A stretch of DNA of 64,000 nucleotides, from assembly GCF_038622445.1 (NCBI RefSeq), contig NZ_CP152019.1, forward strand, positions 1-64,000, read 5' to 3'. Positions 30,281 through 41,639 of this stretch are shown here, in pieces. The stretch's first letter is position 1, and every line of letters begins with the position of its first letter. Source of the DNA: Sporosarcina sp. FSL K6-1522. GTDB lineage: Bacteria > Bacillota > Bacilli > Bacillales_A > Planococcaceae. The position numbers and the translations under genes are program-made. The notes beneath the pieces are model-generated. The model was not told the DNA's origin. It did no database searches and worked only from the letters and a program-made list of their open reading frames with translations.

Positions 30281-31309
30281 TTAGCTCATATAGCGCTTGC
30301 CATCTGCCGCTTTTGTTAGTCGATTCATAACAGCAGCACCTACACCAGTCAAATCGGTTTCAACGCCTAGAATGACATCAGCCGCTGTCAAATCACATTG
30401 ACGTAGCGCTCGGTACAGATGGGCAGCCATCGCCTCATTGTTATGACGAGGCCCAAGGGCAAAGTACCAATCCGCAGTCGGAATCGTCAAATCATCCGGT
30501 CCGATTACTGCGACACGTTTGCCTTCCACATGCAGTGCCGCAATTGCTTCGCCAATTATCGTTGCATCCGGTTCAATGACAAACAGCGGCGCTTCTGGTG
30601 CGTAGTGCATATACTTCATGCCCGGTGAACGAGGCGCCTGCTCTCCCGGCGCCTTACTTTCTGCCTTTACAGGACCAATAACTTCTTCAATCATCTCGCG
30701 CGTCACGCCGCCTGGACGTAAAATCGTTGGTGGATTCGTCGTCATATCGAGCACCGTTGACTCAACACCGACGCCCGTCTGTCCTCCGTCCAATATGAGC
30801 GGAATACGTCCTTGTAAATCTTCAAACACATGGGCAGCTTCTGTTGGACTCGGTTTCCCACTACGGTTAGCACTCGGCGCCGCAAGCGGTCCATGCAACG
30901 TTTGCAACAATGCTAATGCAACAGGATGATCGGGCATGCGAATCGCAACCGTTTCAACGCCTGGTGTCACACTCGGTGCAATAATGCCCGGAATTTTTTC
31001 AAAAATGAGCGTTAGCGATCCCGGCCAAAACGTAGCCATCAGCTTTTCGCCATCTTCCGTTATCCCCGTGGCATATTTGTGTACTTCTTCTTGTTGACCA
31101 ATATGTACGATGAGCGGATTATCCGAAGGTCTGCCTTTTGCTTCGAATATTTTTCGCACCGCCTGCTCATCCGTCGCGAGTGCCCCTAGGCCATAAACTG
31201 TCTCTGTCGGGAAAGCGACTACTCCACCACTTGTTAATATATCCACAGCTCGGCGATAATTTTTATCGTTATCCTGATGATTATCCACCGAAATTTGTTC
31301 AGTTTCCAC
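30281..31309 (-). CDS. tsaC: L-threonylcarbamoyladenylate synthase (Sua5/YwlC type)
   Basis: Makes threonylcarbamoyl-AMP for t6A37 tRNA modification. The 342-aa protein has the YrdC domain (1-210; GGVVAFPTETVYGLG, KGRPSDNPLIVHI, SANRSGKPSPTEA) and the C-terminal Sua5 domain (about 225-342). The start is GTG at 31309, with AAGGGAGG seven bases before; an upstream in-frame start at 31330 overlaps that site. spoIIR lies upstream, mntP downstream. Confidence 0.92.
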   Translation of the reverse strand: METEQISVDNHQDNDKNYRRAVDILTSGGVVAFPTETVYGLGALATDEQAVRKIFEAKGRPSDNPLIVHIGQQEEVHKYATGITEDGEKLMATFWPGSLTLIFEKIPGIIAPSVTPGVETVAIRMPDHPVALALLQTLHGPLAAPSANRSGKPSPTEAAHVFEDLQGRIPLILDGGQTGVGVESTVLDMTTNPPTILRPGGVTREMIEEVIGPVKAESKAPGEQAPRSPGMKYMHYAPEAPLFVIEPDATIIGEAIAALHVEGKRVAVIGPDDLTIPTADWYFALGPRHNNEAMAAHLYRALRQCDLTAADVILGVETDLTGVGAAVMNRLTKAADGKRYMS

Positions 31310-31367
31310 AAGATAACCTCCCTTATGCACAATTTTCTCACTTTACCCACAACTATTGTTCATAACT

Positions 31368-31925
31368 TTAAGAAAATATCCCCTTTATCCACTCCCAAAG
31401 AAAAAAGGTCACTTTCTCCTCCTCTTCTTCCGCCTCATCTGGAAAACAGATATTCGGAAATAAAGAACACCACCAGTTATCCCCACGTCCACTGCCAATC
31501 GTTAATACATAAGCATCATACGTCGCTTGCGGGGTAATCACGAATCCCGAACGCTTCGGTGGAAACAACGCTTCTTGACGTTCCAATGAGATTGGCATGC
31601 CACCAGCCAGCGAATTGGCAATATCCACAATCGTCGTTTCCAATGCCGCTAAGTTATCCCCAAGCTCTTCCGTTGACTCGGCAGTTGCAATGGCTTCTTC
31701 AATGAGCGGCTCGATTTCACTTTGGATGTCCATTTTCACTTGCTGGTCTGCTGGTGCATTGGAATGGGCTAGTAGGCGAAAACGAATGGCGTCTTCCTCA
31801 GCCGGTTTCGTTGTGAATAACGTCACAACGGATTGAATGATAATGAGTAGAATAATAAGTTCAATATAAGGTAAGATTTTCTCCATTATTGTTGTCGTTC
31901 TTTTATTCTCGTAATCTGGTAGCAT
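31368..31925 (-). CDS. spoIIR: Stage II sporulation protein R
   Basis: Forespore-secreted signal that triggers SpoIIGA processing of pro-sigma-E. The 185-aa protein has an N-terminal transmembrane/signal segment (about 20-38), the family motif IRFRLLAHSNAPADQQVK, and LTIGSGRGDNWWCSLFPNICF near the end. An acidic EEEEE stretch precedes the C-terminal hydrophobic tail. GGAGGGG lies upstream of the ATG. No clear sigma-F promoter could be placed. Between prmC and tsaC, as in B. subtilis. Confidence 0.92.
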   Translation of the reverse strand: MLPDYENKRTTTIMEKILPYIELIILLIIIQSVVTLFTTKPAEEDAIRFRLLAHSNAPADQQVKMDIQSEIEPLIEEAIATAESTEELGDNLAALETTIVDIANSLAGGMPISLERQEALFPPKRSGFVITPQATYDAYVLTIGSGRGDNWWCSLFPNICFPDEAEEEEEKVTFFLWEWIKGIFS

Positions 31926-31969
31926 GTTTATCCCCTCCTACACTGCATTATTGACAGAGTAGAAGTAAT

Positions 31970-32824
31970 TCATTCAAGAGTCTGACAAAATATTATTCTG
32001 TCTTTGCCGTTGATATCTTTTACCGTTTCAACAAACGCTTCTGGGAACGCAGCTTGGAATAACTGATGCACAGCCAGCCCTTGTAAATAGCCGATTTCGA
32101 CTGCGATGAGAAATGACTTGTTCATAAGCAACGGTAAGTTTTCCGCAAGCTTCCGATAAAAATAGAGTCCGTCCTCTTCCGCAAATAAGGCGTTATGCGG
32201 TTCGTGATCCAAAACCGTATCAGCCATTAGTGCGGCTTCCTCATGCGCAATATACGGCGGGTTCGACAAGACGATATCCCACTTTTGCTGGGCAATAGGT
32301 TCTGTAAGATCCCCCTGACGGAAATCAATCGCGGCACCGTTTGTCACTGCATTCTGCTTAGCAACAGCGAGCGCACCTTCACTAATATCTGTCGCCGTAA
32401 CGTCCGCTGCAGGCCATTCCTTTTTGAATGACACTGCAATCGCACCACTGCCGGTTCCGATATCCGCAACATGTATCGGGCGATTCTGAAATAGTTTGCG
32501 ACCGCGTTCAAGTGCGCCGTAAACTAGTTCCTCTGTTTCCGGTCGCGGGATTAAGACATTTTCATCCACTTGAAATGTGTAGCCGTAAAAATATTCTTGA
32601 CCGATCACGTATTGGACAGGTTTTCCCGTGAGTAGTTCACGCATGTGATCCCAAAAATTCCGGTGTTCCTCTTCGTTAAGCGGTTCTCGCAAATCTGCAA
32701 GTAATGTAGCGCCAGACTTATTCGTGACGAATTCCATCAGCATGCGCGCAGTATGTGCCTCGAGCCCTTTTTCTTCTAATAAAGAAGAAGCCCGCTGGAG
32801 AGCTTCATAAATTTTTTCAGTCAT
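31970..32824 (-). CDS. prmC: Release factor glutamine methyltransferase
   Basis: Methylates the Gln of the GGQ motif in release factors. The 284-aa protein has an N-terminal helical domain (1-85) and a Rossmann methyltransferase domain with [15 protein letters not shown] (SAM loop) and the catalytic NPPY in [13 protein letters not shown]. The ATG lies inside the end of prfA, overlapping by eight bases: enzyme and substrate are translationally coupled. Confidence 0.95.
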   Translation of the reverse strand: MTEKIYEALQRASSLLEEKGLEAHTARMLMEFVTNKSGATLLADLREPLNEEEHRNFWDHMRELLTGKPVQYVIGQEYFYGYTFQVDENVLIPRPETEELVYGALERGRKLFQNRPIHVADIGTGSGAIAVSFKKEWPAADVTATDISEGALAVAKQNAVTNGAAIDFRQGDLTEPIAQQKWDIVLSNPPYIAHEEAALMADTVLDHEPHNALFAEEDGLYFYRKLAENLPLLMNKSFLIAVEIGYLQGLAVHQLFQAAFPEAFVETVKDINGKDRIIFCQTLE

Positions 32825-33893
32825 TGCGATCCAAACTTTCCAGGCGGTACGCTTGCTCTTCCATAATGAGTGCTTCGATAACTTCGTCTAGTTTACCTTC
32901 GATAATTTGATCGAGTTTTTGAAGCGTTAAGCCAATACGGTGATCCGTCACGCGGTTTTGCGGGAAGTTATAAGTCCGAATGCGTTCAGAACGATCGCCT
33001 GTGCCAACGGCTGATTTTCGGCTCGCAGCATATTCTGCTTGCGCTTCTTGTTGTGCTGCATCATAGACACGAGCTTTTAATACTTTCATCGCTTTTTCAC
33101 GGTTTTTAATTTGTGATTTTTCATCTTGCATGGATACGATGATTCCCGTCGGTAGGTGCGTAATACGAACAGCAGAGTCTGTCGTGTTAACATGCTGACC
33201 ACCTGCACCACTTGAACGGTACGTATCGATTTTCAAATCTTCTCGGAGAATTTCAATATCGACATCTTCAGCCTCCGGTAAGACTGCGACTGTCGCAGTT
33301 GATGTATGCGTTCTTCCACCTGACTCCGTTTCCGGGACTCGCTGAACCCGGTGCGCGCCATTTTCAAATTTGAGTTTTGAATATGCACCGTTGCCGTTTA
33401 TCGTGAAAATAATTTCTTTAAAACCACCAAGTTCCGTTGGGGATGAATCGATTACTTCAGTTTTCCAGTGATTCATTTCCGCATAGCGGCTGTACATGCG
33501 GAACAAGTTACCTGCGAACAGAGCCGCCTCGTCGCCACCCGCTGCCCCGCGAATTTCCATGATGACGTTTTTGCTATCATTTGGATCTTTTGGGACGAGT
33601 AAAATTTTCAACTGTGCCTCGAATGCCTCAATTTTCTCTTCGAGCTCTGCTACTTCCATCTTCACAAGCTCTTTCATGTCATCGTCAAGCGATTCGTTCA
33701 GCATTTCTTTGGCATTTTTATATTCGGCCTTTGTGCTTTTATAGTCACGGTACGTGTCGACCGTTTCTTGCAAGCCTGACTGCTCTTTCGAATAATCACG
33801 AAGTTTCGTGATGTCGCTCACTACTTCCGGATCACTCAGTAACTCCGTCAAGTGATCGTATCGATCTTCTACTGCTTGAAGCCTTTCAAACAT
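32817..33893 (-). CDS. prfA: Peptide chain release factor 1
   Basis: Recognises UAA/UAG stops; 358 aa. The catalytic GGQ lies in [18 protein letters not shown]. The anticodon-like PxT region reads [18 protein letters not shown], where PET is a PxT tripeptide variant at the usual position. GAGGTG lies upstream of the ATG at 33893. The frame is open 29 codons farther, without support. Confidence 0.95.
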   Translation of the reverse strand: MFERLQAVEDRYDHLTELLSDPEVVSDITKLRDYSKEQSGLQETVDTYRDYKSTKAEYKNAKEMLNESLDDDMKELVKMEVAELEEKIEAFEAQLKILLVPKDPNDSKNVIMEIRGAAGGDEAALFAGNLFRMYSRYAEMNHWKTEVIDSSPTELGGFKEIIFTINGNGAYSKLKFENGAHRVQRVPETESGGRTHTSTATVAVLPEAEDVDIEILREDLKIDTYRSSGAGGQHVNTTDSAVRITHLPTGIIVSMQDEKSQIKNREKAMKVLKARVYDAAQQEAQAEYAASRKSAVGTGDRSERIRTYNFPQNRVTDHRIGLTLQKLDQIIEGKLDEVIEALIMEEQAYRLESLDRND

Positions 33894-33976
33894 TGTCTGC
33901 ACCTCATTTTTAGGACTGTTTTGTACATTTATTGTACGGGAATTAGCAAGGTAAATACAGTTATTTCTCCTCATAT

Positions 33977-34008
33977 GCAAAACCCGCCCAGTTTCACTAG
34001 GCGGGCAT
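33977..34008 (-). terminator. Terminator of tdk
   Basis: GCCCGCC pairs with GGCGGG; TTTTGCAT follows on the gene strand. Confidence 0.85.
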
Positions 34009-34016
34009 CACATGGC

Positions 34017-34616
34017 TTATTCTTTTGCTATCGCTGATACACCTGATGGTACTTCGTGGTGTTTACGGCATCGTGGTTCATAGGCTTCCGCAGCACCGAC
34101 GAGGATGATTGGATCATCATAGCCTGCTGGCGTGCCGTTAATGAGTCGCTGTGTTCGGCTAGATGGCGAACCGCACACTGTGCAAACAGCTTGTAGTTTG
34201 GTCACATGCTCAGCAACCGCCATCAATCTCGGCATCGGTCCGAATGGCTCGCCTCTGAAATCTTGGTCGAGTCCAGCAACGATGACACGGAAGCCACGGT
34301 TCGCTAGCCCCATAACCGTGTCCACAATGCCTTCATCAAAAAATTGCGCTTCGTCAATCGCAATGACGTCATACGCGTCCGTGATAAATTCTTCAATCTG
34401 CGTTGAGCTCGTAATCGGTTGCGCAATAACCGTCGTCCCGTTATGACTAACAACCGCTTCTTCACTGTAGCGGTCATCGATTGCCGGTTTAAACACCGCG
34501 ATTTTCTGTTTGGCAAACTGCGTCCGTCGGATACGTCGAATCAATTCCTCCGACTTGCCTGAAAACATGCTGCCGCAAATGACTTCGATCCAACCGCCTT
34601 GCATGGTTACGTACAT
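34017..34616 (-). CDS. tdk: Thymidine kinase
   Basis: Phosphorylates thymidine in nucleoside salvage; 199 aa. The P-loop [14 protein letters not shown] is near residue 13, followed by the DEAQFFDE region and a zinc site from CTVCGS and a later CRKHHE. The ATG at 34616 is eight bases after GGAAGG. Similar to B. subtilis Tdk throughout. Confidence 0.93.
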   Translation of the reverse strand: MYVTMQGGWIEVICGSMFSGKSEELIRRIRRTQFAKQKIAVFKPAIDDRYSEEAVVSHNGTTVIAQPITSSTQIEEFITDAYDVIAIDEAQFFDEGIVDTVMGLANRGFRVIVAGLDQDFRGEPFGPMPRLMAVAEHVTKLQAVCTVCGSPSSRTQRLINGTPAGYDDPIILVGAAEAYEPRCRKHHEVPSGVSAIAKE

Positions 34617-34734
34617 GAGATACACCTTCCGTTTATATATTTATCATTGCATTTTGTCATATCGTAAGTTTCTTTATCATAACCGAAAATCGAACGAAAT
34701 TCGTATCTGATCCATTTATGGAGATGCGTAGCAA

Positions 34735-34777
34735 AGAAAATACCCGCCCGGCGCATATGCACCTGACGGGTATTGTG
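34735..34777 (-). terminator. Terminator of rpmE
   Basis: AATACCCGTC..GGGCGGGTATT forms a long stem with small mismatches, followed by TTCTTTG on the gene strand. Confidence 0.75.
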
Positions 34778-34783
34778 AAAGTC

Positions 34784-35005
34784 TTACTCTTCGTCGCGGC
34801 CTTCTTCTTTGAGACCATATTTTTTGTTGAAGCGGTCGACACGGCCGTCCGCTGCAGCAAATTTCTGGCGTCCAGTGTAGAATGGGTGACATGCTGAACA
34901 AACTTCCACGCGAATGTCTTCTCTCACAGAACCTGTTTCAAATGTGTTACCACATGAACAAGTAACAGTAGCTACTTTATAAGCTGGATGAATTCCTGCT
35001 TTCAT
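34784..35005 (-). CDS. rpmE: 50S ribosomal protein L31, zinc-binding type
   Basis: Large-subunit protein of 73 aa. The zinc cysteines are in [12 protein letters not shown] and [12 protein letters not shown], i.e. the C+ (zinc) type. The motif [10 protein letters not shown] is standard. The C-terminal tail is acidic. The ATG at 35005 is preceded by AGGGAGAGAG; an adjacent upstream TTG is possible. Confidence 0.95.
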   Translation of the reverse strand: MKAGIHPAYKVATVTCSCGNTFETGSVREDIRVEVCSACHPFYTGRQKFAAADGRVDRFNKKYGLKEEGRDEE

Positions 35006-35179
35006 CAATCTCTCTCCCTTCGCCCTGAACCATCTGGAACAGAGTTGTATTATAAGACTGATGCCTTACACGACCCGTATGTGCCAGTCGTATATGCAGC
35101 AGATGGTATTTAAGTTACCTCAATGATTATACCAAAGCTCATTTCCTTGCGCAACTATTTTTTATCAGGGTGGAATTAA

Positions 35180-35686
35180 TCAGGCATCCAAATCCTCATC
35201 TTTTAATGCCAGTAAAATCGCGAAGCCTACCCAAACAGACGTTATGTCCATCGCCGTCTCTTTGCCATTCCAAATTTGCGATTGCCACATCGCAAACCAT
35301 TCGCTCCCAATAACGATAAATCCTAAAAACCAAATCGCAAAACCGAGCATGAATGCATAAAATCCAAACGACTTTGCCTGGTTGAATTGACGTCCTGTCG
35401 CCCGAATATTTTTCAACATATGATACACACCAATGAATGCAAGTACACTGAAAATCCCTTCCGCGATAATTAATCCCCAATAGCCGATTGTATAGAATAT
35501 TGGACTTTCGATTGCGCGCCACATCAAGGCGTTCCCCTCAAACGTCGTATCCATCGACAGCACATGATGGACAAATTCATAATTTGAATTGTAATCCATT
35601 AAGTTCCCTGCAAATACAAAAAGTCCAAAAAGCCCAGCAAACAATAATGTCACTATTTTTAGTAACCGTAATGCGATTGTATTCAT
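35180..35686 (-). CDS. DUF2165 family membrane protein
   Basis: Small integral membrane protein of 168 aa with four transmembrane helices (about 8-27, 65-88, 108-127 and 145-160). It matches the DUF2165 pattern (NLMDYNSNYEFVHHVLSMDT, AIESPIFYTIGYWGLIIAEG, GFIVIGSEWFAMWQS). Function unknown. One base separates it from the upstream DUF4177-like gene stop, so they form a two-gene operon. Confidence 0.78.
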   Translation of the reverse strand: MNTIALRLLKIVTLLFAGLFGLFVFAGNLMDYNSNYEFVHHVLSMDTTFEGNALMWRAIESPIFYTIGYWGLIIAEGIFSVLAFIGVYHMLKNIRATGRQFNQAKSFGFYAFMLGFAIWFLGFIVIGSEWFAMWQSQIWNGKETAMDITSVWVGFAILLALKDEDLDA

Positions 35687-35687
35687 A

Positions 35688-35894
35688 CTAGATCACTTTC
35701 CTTTCATCCTTTTTTCGTTCAAATATAAGATCGATTCGTCGTTCACTCGGAGATAGCTCCGACAAATTCACCAACTGCACAAATCGCCATCCATCCTTGG
35801 CATAAGAGGCAATTAGCTGTTCGTATTCTTCGGCAAGTGAGAATCCTTCGCGAACATAATGTAATCCAATACTTTTAATAAAATACTCGTACAC
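35688..35894 (-). CDS. DUF4177-like small protein
   Basis: Protein of 68 aa with the DUF4177 layout: MYEYFIKSIG start, a central YEQLIASYAKDGWRFVQLV, and an IDLIFERKK end. Role unknown. GTG start with AAGGAGG nine bases before. Directly coupled to the DUF2165 gene. Confidence 0.72.
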   Translation of the reverse strand: MYEYFIKSIGLHYVREGFSLAEEYEQLIASYAKDGWRFVQLVNLSELSPSERRIDLIFERKKDERKVI

Positions 35895-35979
35895 CGCTAC
35901 CGCCCTCCTTAGTTTATCTATACCCTTATTTCTTATGATAAACTCTCCTAAATAATTGTGAGGTGGGAGTTAGATAGCT

Positions 35980-36084
35980 TTGCGCGCTTCGAATGCGACT
36001 TTGCGCGGTTCCACGAATAATATGCGTGCTTCGAATGCGACTTTGCGCGGTTCCATAAACCGATTGCGTGCTCCATAATTTTTC
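35980..36084 (+). repeat. 21-bp tandem array, copy 6 (five units)
   Basis: Units at 35980, 36001, 36022, 36043 and 36064. GCTTCGAATGCGACT-tailed and GGTTCCA-tailed units alternate (42-bp dimer). It abuts the rho terminator and is antisense to rho. Confidence 0.9.
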
Positions 36085-36086
36085 CA

Positions 36087-36132
36087 TAAAAAAACGCCAC
36101 CATTTCCTTGATTCAAGGAATGGCAGCGTTTG
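36087..36132 (-). terminator. Terminator of rho
   Basis: AACGCTGCCATTCCTTG pairs with CAAGGAAATGGTGGCGTT, followed by TTTTTATGG on the gene strand. It is a Rho-independent site ending the rho gene. Confidence 0.9.
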
Positions 36133-36136
36133 TATT

Positions 36137-37420
36137 TCACAATAACCCTTTACCGTTGCGATGGGCTTTCATTTCTTCATTGAGCTTGTCGAAGAATTCT
36201 TCATTTGTTGGTGTTTGACGCAATTTTTTCATGAAGCGTTCTGTAAAGTCATGCGCATCGGAAAATGTTTTCCGGATTGCCCAAAGTTTTTCGAGTTGAT
36301 CGGCCGGAATTAGCAAATCTTCTTTTCTTGTGCCTGAGCGACGAATATCGAGTGCCGGGAAAATACGGCGTTCTGCAAGGCTTCGGTCTAGATGAAGTTC
36401 CATATTCCCTGTCCCTTTGAACTCTTCGTAAATGACTTCATCCATGCGTGAACCTGTGTCAATCAAAGCTGTCGCTAAAATCGTCAAGCTACCGCCTTCT
36501 TCAAGATTACGAGCTGCACCGAAAAATCGCTTAGGGCGATGGAATGCAGCTGGGTCAATCCCTCCGGAAAGCGTGCGCCCGCTCGGCGGAATGACAAGGT
36601 TGTAGGCACGAGCAAGTCGAGTGATCGAGTCCATTAAAATGACAACATCCCGTTTATGTTCGACAAGACGCATCGCACGTTCTAACACCAATTCAGCCAC
36701 TTTAACGTGATTTTCAGGTACTTCATCAAATGTTGAACTAACGACATCTGCTTTCACAGAACGTTCAATATCCGTTACTTCCTCTGGGCGTTCGTCTATT
36801 AACAAGACAATGAGTTCTGTATCCGGATGATTCGTTGTAATGGAATTCGCAATTTCCTTCAACAGCAACGTTTTACCCGCCTTAGGTGGCGCGACAATCA
36901 ATCCACGCTGTCCAAACCCTACCGGTGATACGAGATCCATGATTCGCGTAGACAAATTAGCAGAACTCGTTTCAAGTTTAATATGTCGATCGGGGTAAAG
37001 CGGTGTCAATGCCGGGAAATGAACACGCTCACGTGCGACTTCCGGATCTTCCCCATTAACAGCTTCTACATGTAACAGGCCGTAATAACGCTCGGATTCC
37101 TTAGGCGGGCGAACTTTTCCCGTCACCTTATCCCCATTTCGCAAATCGAAGCGGCGAATTTGTGATGCAGAAATATAGATATCTTCCGAACTAGGCGAAT
37201 AATTGATTGGGCGAAGGAAACCATAGCCTTCCGACTGAATAATTTCAAGAACACCTTCCATAAAGAAATAACCTTCTTGTTCAGCACGTGTTTTAAGGAT
37301 CGCAAAAATCAATTCTTTTTTTGTTAGCTTCGCATAATAAGCGATTTTATATTTTTTGGCAAGGGCATATAACTCTTTTAACGTCATATTTTCTAACGCA
37401 GAAATCGTTAGCATTGTCAT
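36137..37420 (-). CDS. rho: Transcription termination factor Rho
   Basis: Hexameric RNA-dependent ATPase, 427 aa. The N-terminal Rho_N helix bundle is at about 1-45 ([19 protein letters not shown]), the cold-shock-like RNA-binding domain at 50-125 ([18 protein letters not shown]), and the ATPase has P-loop [14 protein letters not shown], Walker [18 protein letters not shown] and the R-loop [12 protein letters not shown]. The start is ambiguous (ATG 37420, ATG 37414 or GTG 37432), because the upstream SD is weak (AGAGTGGTG). Confidence 0.95.
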   Translation of the reverse strand: MTMLTISALENMTLKELYALAKKYKIAYYAKLTKKELIFAILKTRAEQEGYFFMEGVLEIIQSEGYGFLRPINYSPSSEDIYISASQIRRFDLRNGDKVTGKVRPPKESERYYGLLHVEAVNGEDPEVARERVHFPALTPLYPDRHIKLETSSANLSTRIMDLVSPVGFGQRGLIVAPPKAGKTLLLKEIANSITTNHPDTELIVLLIDERPEEVTDIERSVKADVVSSTFDEVPENHVKVAELVLERAMRLVEHKRDVVILMDSITRLARAYNLVIPPSGRTLSGGIDPAAFHRPKRFFGAARNLEEGGSLTILATALIDTGSRMDEVIYEEFKGTGNMELHLDRSLAERRIFPALDIRRSGTRKEDLLIPADQLEKLWAIRKTFSDAHDFTERFMKKLRQTPTNEEFFDKLNEEMKAHRNGKGLL

Positions 37421-37503
37421 TTTTGGCACCACTCTTTACGTTAATGGGTATTATTTTTGAGGAAGACAACTAAGTAAGGCAATCCAATTCTTAGTTGTAC
37501 AAG

Positions 37504-37534
37504 GGAAAATGCCCGGCTTGTAACCGGGCAATGA
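37504..37534 (-). terminator. Terminator of glpX
   Basis: TTGCCCGGTTACAAGCCGGG forms the stem, and CATTTTCCCTTG follows. Confidence 0.8.
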
Positions 37535-37540
37535 GGTCTA

Positions 37541-38506
37541 TCAATCTTGCATGACGAGCAGAGGTTTTTTCTTCATGCTATGTCGGCCTTCGACAAATCG
37601 AATTGTACCTGACTTCGAACGCATAACGAGTGAATGCGTCTCACAGTAGCCGCCTTTAAACTGAACGCCACTGAGAAGTTCTCCATCCGTTACACCTGTT
37701 GCAGCGAATATTGCGTCGTCGCCTTTTACAAGGTCATCCATATAAAGTACTTTGTCTACATCGATGCCCATTTTTGCGCAACGCTCACGTTCTTCATCAT
37801 TACTTGGCACAAGTTTACCTTGTAGTTCTCCACCAAGACATTTTAGCCCAACTGCTGCGATAACGCCTTCTGGTGCTCCACCGATACCAAATAAGATGTC
37901 CACACCTGTTTCATCGAATGCCGTGTTAATAGCAGCTGCTACGTCGCCATCTGTAATCAGCTTAATGCGTGCACCTGCTGCACGAATCTCTTCGATGATA
38001 CCAGCGTGGCGTTCACGATCTAAAACCGTCGCAACGATGTCGCCGATGTCTTTATTTTTAGCTTTCGCAACAGCTTGAAGATTCTCTGTTACGGATGCAT
38101 CAATATCAATTTTACCGACCACTTCAGGGCCGACTGCAATTTTCTTCATATACATATCTGGTGCATTGAGAAGATTGCCTTTGTCCGCTATCGCCAACAC
38201 AGCAAGAGCGTTCCAGCCACCAGCTGCGACAATATTCGTACCTTCAAGCGGATCAACCGCTACGTCTACTTCGGGACCAACGCCCGTTCCTAGCTCTTCA
38301 CCAATATAAAGCATTGGTGCTTCATCCATTTCACCTTCACCAATCACAACAATCCCTTGCATCGGAATTGTGTCGAAAACGTTACGCATTGCCGTTGTTG
38401 CTGCGTCGTCTGCCTCGTTTTTTAAACCGCGCCCCATCCAACGTGAAGCTGATACGGCTGCTGCTTCTGTAACTCGAACTAATTCCATTGATAAACTGCG
38501 TTCCAT
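37541..38506 (-). CDS. glpX: Class II fructose-1,6-bisphosphatase GlpX
   Basis: Gluconeogenic phosphatase, 321 aa, metal dependent. Motifs: [26 protein letters not shown] and [14 protein letters not shown] (metal-binding Asp/Glu), then [18 protein letters not shown] lies upstream of the ATG at 38506. Grouped with tal and fbaA, which act on related sugar phosphates. Confidence 0.93.
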   Translation of the reverse strand: MERSLSMELVRVTEAAAVSASRWMGRGLKNEADDAATTAMRNVFDTIPMQGIVVIGEGEMDEAPMLYIGEELGTGVGPEVDVAVDPLEGTNIVAAGGWNALAVLAIADKGNLLNAPDMYMKKIAVGPEVVGKIDIDASVTENLQAVAKAKNKDIGDIVATVLDRERHAGIIEEIRAAGARIKLITDGDVAAAINTAFDETGVDILFGIGGAPEGVIAAVGLKCLGGELQGKLVPSNDEERERCAKMGIDVDKVLYMDDLVKGDDAIFAATGVTDGELLSGVQFKGGYCETHSLVMRSKSGTIRFVEGRHSMKKKPLLVMQD

Positions 38507-38578
38507 TTGTTGTGTTCCTCCTGTTTTACGGGTCATCCGTAAGTTTTACTACTCAACATGATTATAGCACTAAAATGG

Positions 38579-39856
38579 TCATTCGCTAATAGCCGCTTTT
38601 TCAGGAACTTTTACTTTGCGAATATCCGCACCGATTCCTTGCAATTTGCTAATCAACGAACTATACCCACGTTCAATATGTTGAATTTCTTGTACTTCCG
38701 TTACGCCATCTGCAATTAACCCGGCAATAACAAGCGCCGCGCCCGCACGTAAATCCGATGCACGTACAGTCGCTGCCTGAAGCGGCGTCGGTCCAGATAA
38801 AATAGCGGAACGTCCTTCGACACGGCCATCTGCATTCATCCGGCGAATTTCATCGATTTGTTTGAAACGAGCGGAATAGACCGTATCTGTAATAATAGAT
38901 GAGCCAACCGCCTGCGATAACAACACAGAAAATGGTTGTTGCAAATCCGTTGGGAATCCAGGATACACAAGCGTCTTCACATCGACAGCTTGCAGTTTCT
39001 TCGCTTTCGGGATGAAAATCTGCTCTTCCCCTTCAACAATGTCTACACCCATTTCTCGGAGTTTCGCCGTCAATGCTTCCACATGAAAAGGAATGACATT
39101 GTCGATGGTTACGCCATTTCCTGCCACCGCGGCCATAATCATAAATGTCCCTGCTTCAATACGATCCGGGATAATCGTATGCTTCGTACCGTGGAGTTTG
39201 TCCACGCCGTCGATACGGATAACATTCGTTCCCGCACCTTTTATTTTTGCTCCCATATTGGATAATAATGTCGCCACATCGATAATTTCAGGTTCTTTCG
39301 CGGCATTCTCGATAACCGTCTGTCCTTTAGCAAGAACAGCCGCCAGCATAATATTAATCGTTGCACCAACACTAATGACGTCTAAATAAATTTTCGCACC
39401 GCGTAATTCATCTGCACGCAAATAAATCGCACCATGCTCATTCGTCACTTTTGCACCAAGTGCTTCAAAGCCTTTGATATGTTGATCAATCGGTCTTGGA
39501 CCTAAATGACAGCCACCTGGTAGTCCAATAACTGCATACTTAAAACGACCAAGCATAGCGCCCATCATATAATAAGAAGCACGCAGCTTTTTCACATTGC
39601 CATTTGGCAACGGCATAGACACCATTTCTGTTGGATCAATGGTCATCGTACCGTCCTCAAATGTTACTTCCCCACCGATATCTTCTAATAATGCCTGAAG
39701 TGTAAAAACGTCTGAAATTTCTGGAAGCCCTTCAATCGTCACTGGAGAATCTGCTAAAATTGAAGCTGGAATCAGCGCAACCGCGCTGTTTTTCGCCCCG
39801 CTTACTTTGATTGTCCCTTGTAAAGGCTTACCACCTGTTATCTTATAAACGTCCAT
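38579..39856 (-). CDS. murAB: UDP-N-acetylglucosamine 1-carboxyvinyltransferase MurAB (MurZ)
   Basis: Second MurA paralogue, 425 aa, same reaction as MurAA. Active-site Cys in [25 protein letters not shown] at the N-terminus; [18 protein letters not shown] lies eight bases before the ATG at 39856. Synteny with fbaA-tal-murAB-rho matches B. subtilis murAB. It is distinct from MurAA throughout, so it is an old paralogue and not a recent duplication. Confidence 0.94.
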   Translation of the reverse strand: MDVYKITGGKPLQGTIKVSGAKNSAVALIPASILADSPVTIEGLPEISDVFTLQALLEDIGGEVTFEDGTMTIDPTEMVSMPLPNGNVKKLRASYYMMGAMLGRFKYAVIGLPGGCHLGPRPIDQHIKGFEALGAKVTNEHGAIYLRADELRGAKIYLDVISVGATINIMLAAVLAKGQTVIENAAKEPEIIDVATLLSNMGAKIKGAGTNVIRIDGVDKLHGTKHTIIPDRIEAGTFMIMAAVAGNGVTIDNVIPFHVEALTAKLREMGVDIVEGEEQIFIPKAKKLQAVDVKTLVYPGFPTDLQQPFSVLLSQAVGSSIITDTVYSARFKQIDEIRRMNADGRVEGRSAILSGPTPLQAATVRASDLRAGAALVIAGLIADGVTEVQEIQHIERGYSSLISKLQGIGADIRKVKVPEKAAISE

Positions 39857-39875
39857 TTTATTCTCCTTAGGTAAG

Positions 39876-40523
39876 TCACTTATTCTTTCGAGCTTCCCAA
39901 TCGGCAAGAAACGCTTCAATTCCTTTGTCTGTCAAAGGATGTTTAAACAACTGCTTCAACACATTGAATGGTGTCGTTGCAATATGCGCGCCACTAAGCG
40001 CTGCATCTGTAATATGTTGAGGGCCGCGAATAGAAGCTGCAATGATCTCTGTTTTAATGCCATGGATTGTGAAAATATCTGCAATCGTGGATACCAACGC
40101 CATGCCATCTTGCCCAATATCATCTAGTCTGCCAAGAAACGGAGATACATATGTAGCGCCCGCACGTGCCGCTAGGAGTGCCTGATTCGCACTAAAGATT
40201 AGTGTCACATTTGTTTTAATGCCTTCTTGTGCAAAAACGGAACAAGCCTTCAAACCTTCAGGCGTCATTGGCAATTTCACCGTAATATTCGGTGCGATTT
40301 TTGCAAGCTCGCGTCCCTCTGCAATCATTCCTTCTGCATCGAGTGCAATGACTTCCGCACTAACAGAACCTGGAACAAGCGCTGAAATTTCACGAAGTCG
40401 ATCGTGGAACGGTACATCTTCTTTGGCAACGAGTGACGGATTGGTCGTTACGCCCGAGAGAATCCCCCAACTATGCGCTTCCTTAATCTCTTCAAAATTC
40501 GCAGTATCAATGAAAAATTTCAT
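39876..40523 (-). CDS. tal: Transaldolase-family protein (fructose-6-phosphate aldolase-like)
   Basis: TIM-barrel Schiff-base aldolase of 215 aa, the short TalC/FSA-like class. N-terminus [24 protein letters not shown], the Schiff-base Lys in [14 protein letters not shown], and [13 protein letters not shown]. Transaldolase versus fructose-6-phosphate aldolase cannot be decided by reading alone. GGGGG lies upstream of the ATG. The stop is 19 bases before murAB. Confidence 0.9.
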   Translation of the reverse strand: MKFFIDTANFEEIKEAHSWGILSGVTTNPSLVAKEDVPFHDRLREISALVPGSVSAEVIALDAEGMIAEGRELAKIAPNITVKLPMTPEGLKACSVFAQEGIKTNVTLIFSANQALLAARAGATYVSPFLGRLDDIGQDGMALVSTIADIFTIHGIKTEIIAASIRGPQHITDAALSGAHIATTPFNVLKQLFKHPLTDKGIEAFLADWEARKNK

Positions 40524-40564
40524 GCAAAAATCCCCCTTTTATTAAGTAGATACAGCCTTAATGG

Positions 40565-40605
40565 AAAAGAAGGAGAATACATCCCTATTGAATGCTTCTC
40601 CTTTT
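40565..40605 (-). terminator. Terminator of fbaA
   Basis: GAAAAGGAGAAGCATTC pairs with GAATACATCC-type downstream arm around TTCTCC/GGAGAA, with TTCTTTTCC following. A partial family C palindrome (ATTACGTCTCTGCGTAAT, 40632-40649) lies between it and the fbaA stop. Confidence 0.7.
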
Positions 40606-40671
40606 CTTGCGACATTTTGTATATTGTATCAATTACGTCTCTGCGTAATTGCATCCAGATGCTGAATAAAA

Positions 40672-41529
40672 TTAAGCTTTTTGTGAGCTACCGAATTCAC
40701 GGATTTTGCCGATAACTGTTTGCTTAATCGCATCGCGCATTGGCGTTAGGTATTTACGTGGATCGTAAACTTCCGCGTCCGCTGCAAGTAGTTCGCGCAC
40801 AGCTTTTGTTCCTTCAATTTGGTTTTCCGTGTTGACGTTAATCTTTGCTGTTCCAAGTGAAATAGAACGTTGGATGTCTTTCAACGGAATGCCTGTACCA
40901 CCGTGTAAAACAAGTGGTAAATCAGATTGACTTGAGATTTCTTCCATCTCTTTAAAGCCTAGGTTTGGTTCACCTTTATAAGGTCCATGAACAGAACCAA
41001 GTGCAGGAGCTAGGCAGTCGATACCTGTTTTCTCAACAAGCTCTTTACACTCAGCTGGATCTGCGTAAATAACGCCGTCTGCAATAACATCGTCCTCTTG
41101 TCCACCTACAACACCAAGCTCAGCTTCTACAGAAACACCGCGCTCATGCGCATATGCAACAACGCTCTTTGTGATTTCAATGTTTTCCGCAAGTGATTTG
41201 GATGAAGCATCAATCATAACAGACGTAAATCCTGCATCAATCGCTTCCTTACATTTTTCAAAGCTTGAACCGTGGTCAAGGTGAATTGCAACAGGCACCG
41301 TGATTTTGTAATCATGGATGAGTCCTTTTACCATATGAACGACTGTTGTAAAGCCGCCCATGTAGCGCGCCGCCCCTTCAGAAACCCCAAGAATAACCGG
41401 TGACTGCTCTTCCTGTGCTGCCAGTAAAATAGCTTGTGTATATTCAAGGTTGTTCAAGTTGAACTGACCGATCGCATAGCCTTCCTTTTTCCCTTTGATC
41501 ATCATTTCTTTCATCGACGCTAACGCCAT
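40672..41529 (-). CDS. fbaA: Fructose-bisphosphate aldolase, class II
   Basis: Zinc-dependent glycolytic aldolase, 285 aa. [18 protein letters not shown] carries the catalytic Asp and a zinc His; [27 protein letters not shown] and VLHGGTGIP give further ligands. AGGAGG lies upstream of the ATG at 41529. Located just downstream of spo0F, as in B. subtilis. Confidence 0.95.
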   Translation of the reverse strand: MALASMKEMMIKGKKEGYAIGQFNLNNLEYTQAILLAAQEEQSPVILGVSEGAARYMGGFTTVVHMVKGLIHDYKITVPVAIHLDHGSSFEKCKEAIDAGFTSVMIDASSKSLAENIEITKSVVAYAHERGVSVEAELGVVGGQEDDVIADGVIYADPAECKELVEKTGIDCLAPALGSVHGPYKGEPNLGFKEMEEISSQSDLPLVLHGGTGIPLKDIQRSISLGTAKINVNTENQIEGTKAVRELLAADAEVYDPRKYLTPMRDAIKQTVIGKIREFGSSQKA

Positions 41530-41639
41530 GTATATTCCTCCTCTAAATTCACGAGTATCTTTATTTATTGTTTGATTACATTCATATATGCCTTTATTAT
41601 CATAACAAAAACAGACAGTGTTTGCCACTGCCTGCTTTG

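Noticed and set aside
38579..39856. murAB as a recent duplicate of murAA
   Set aside because: The two proteins differ along their whole length and match the two ancient Firmicutes paralogues in sequence and synteny.
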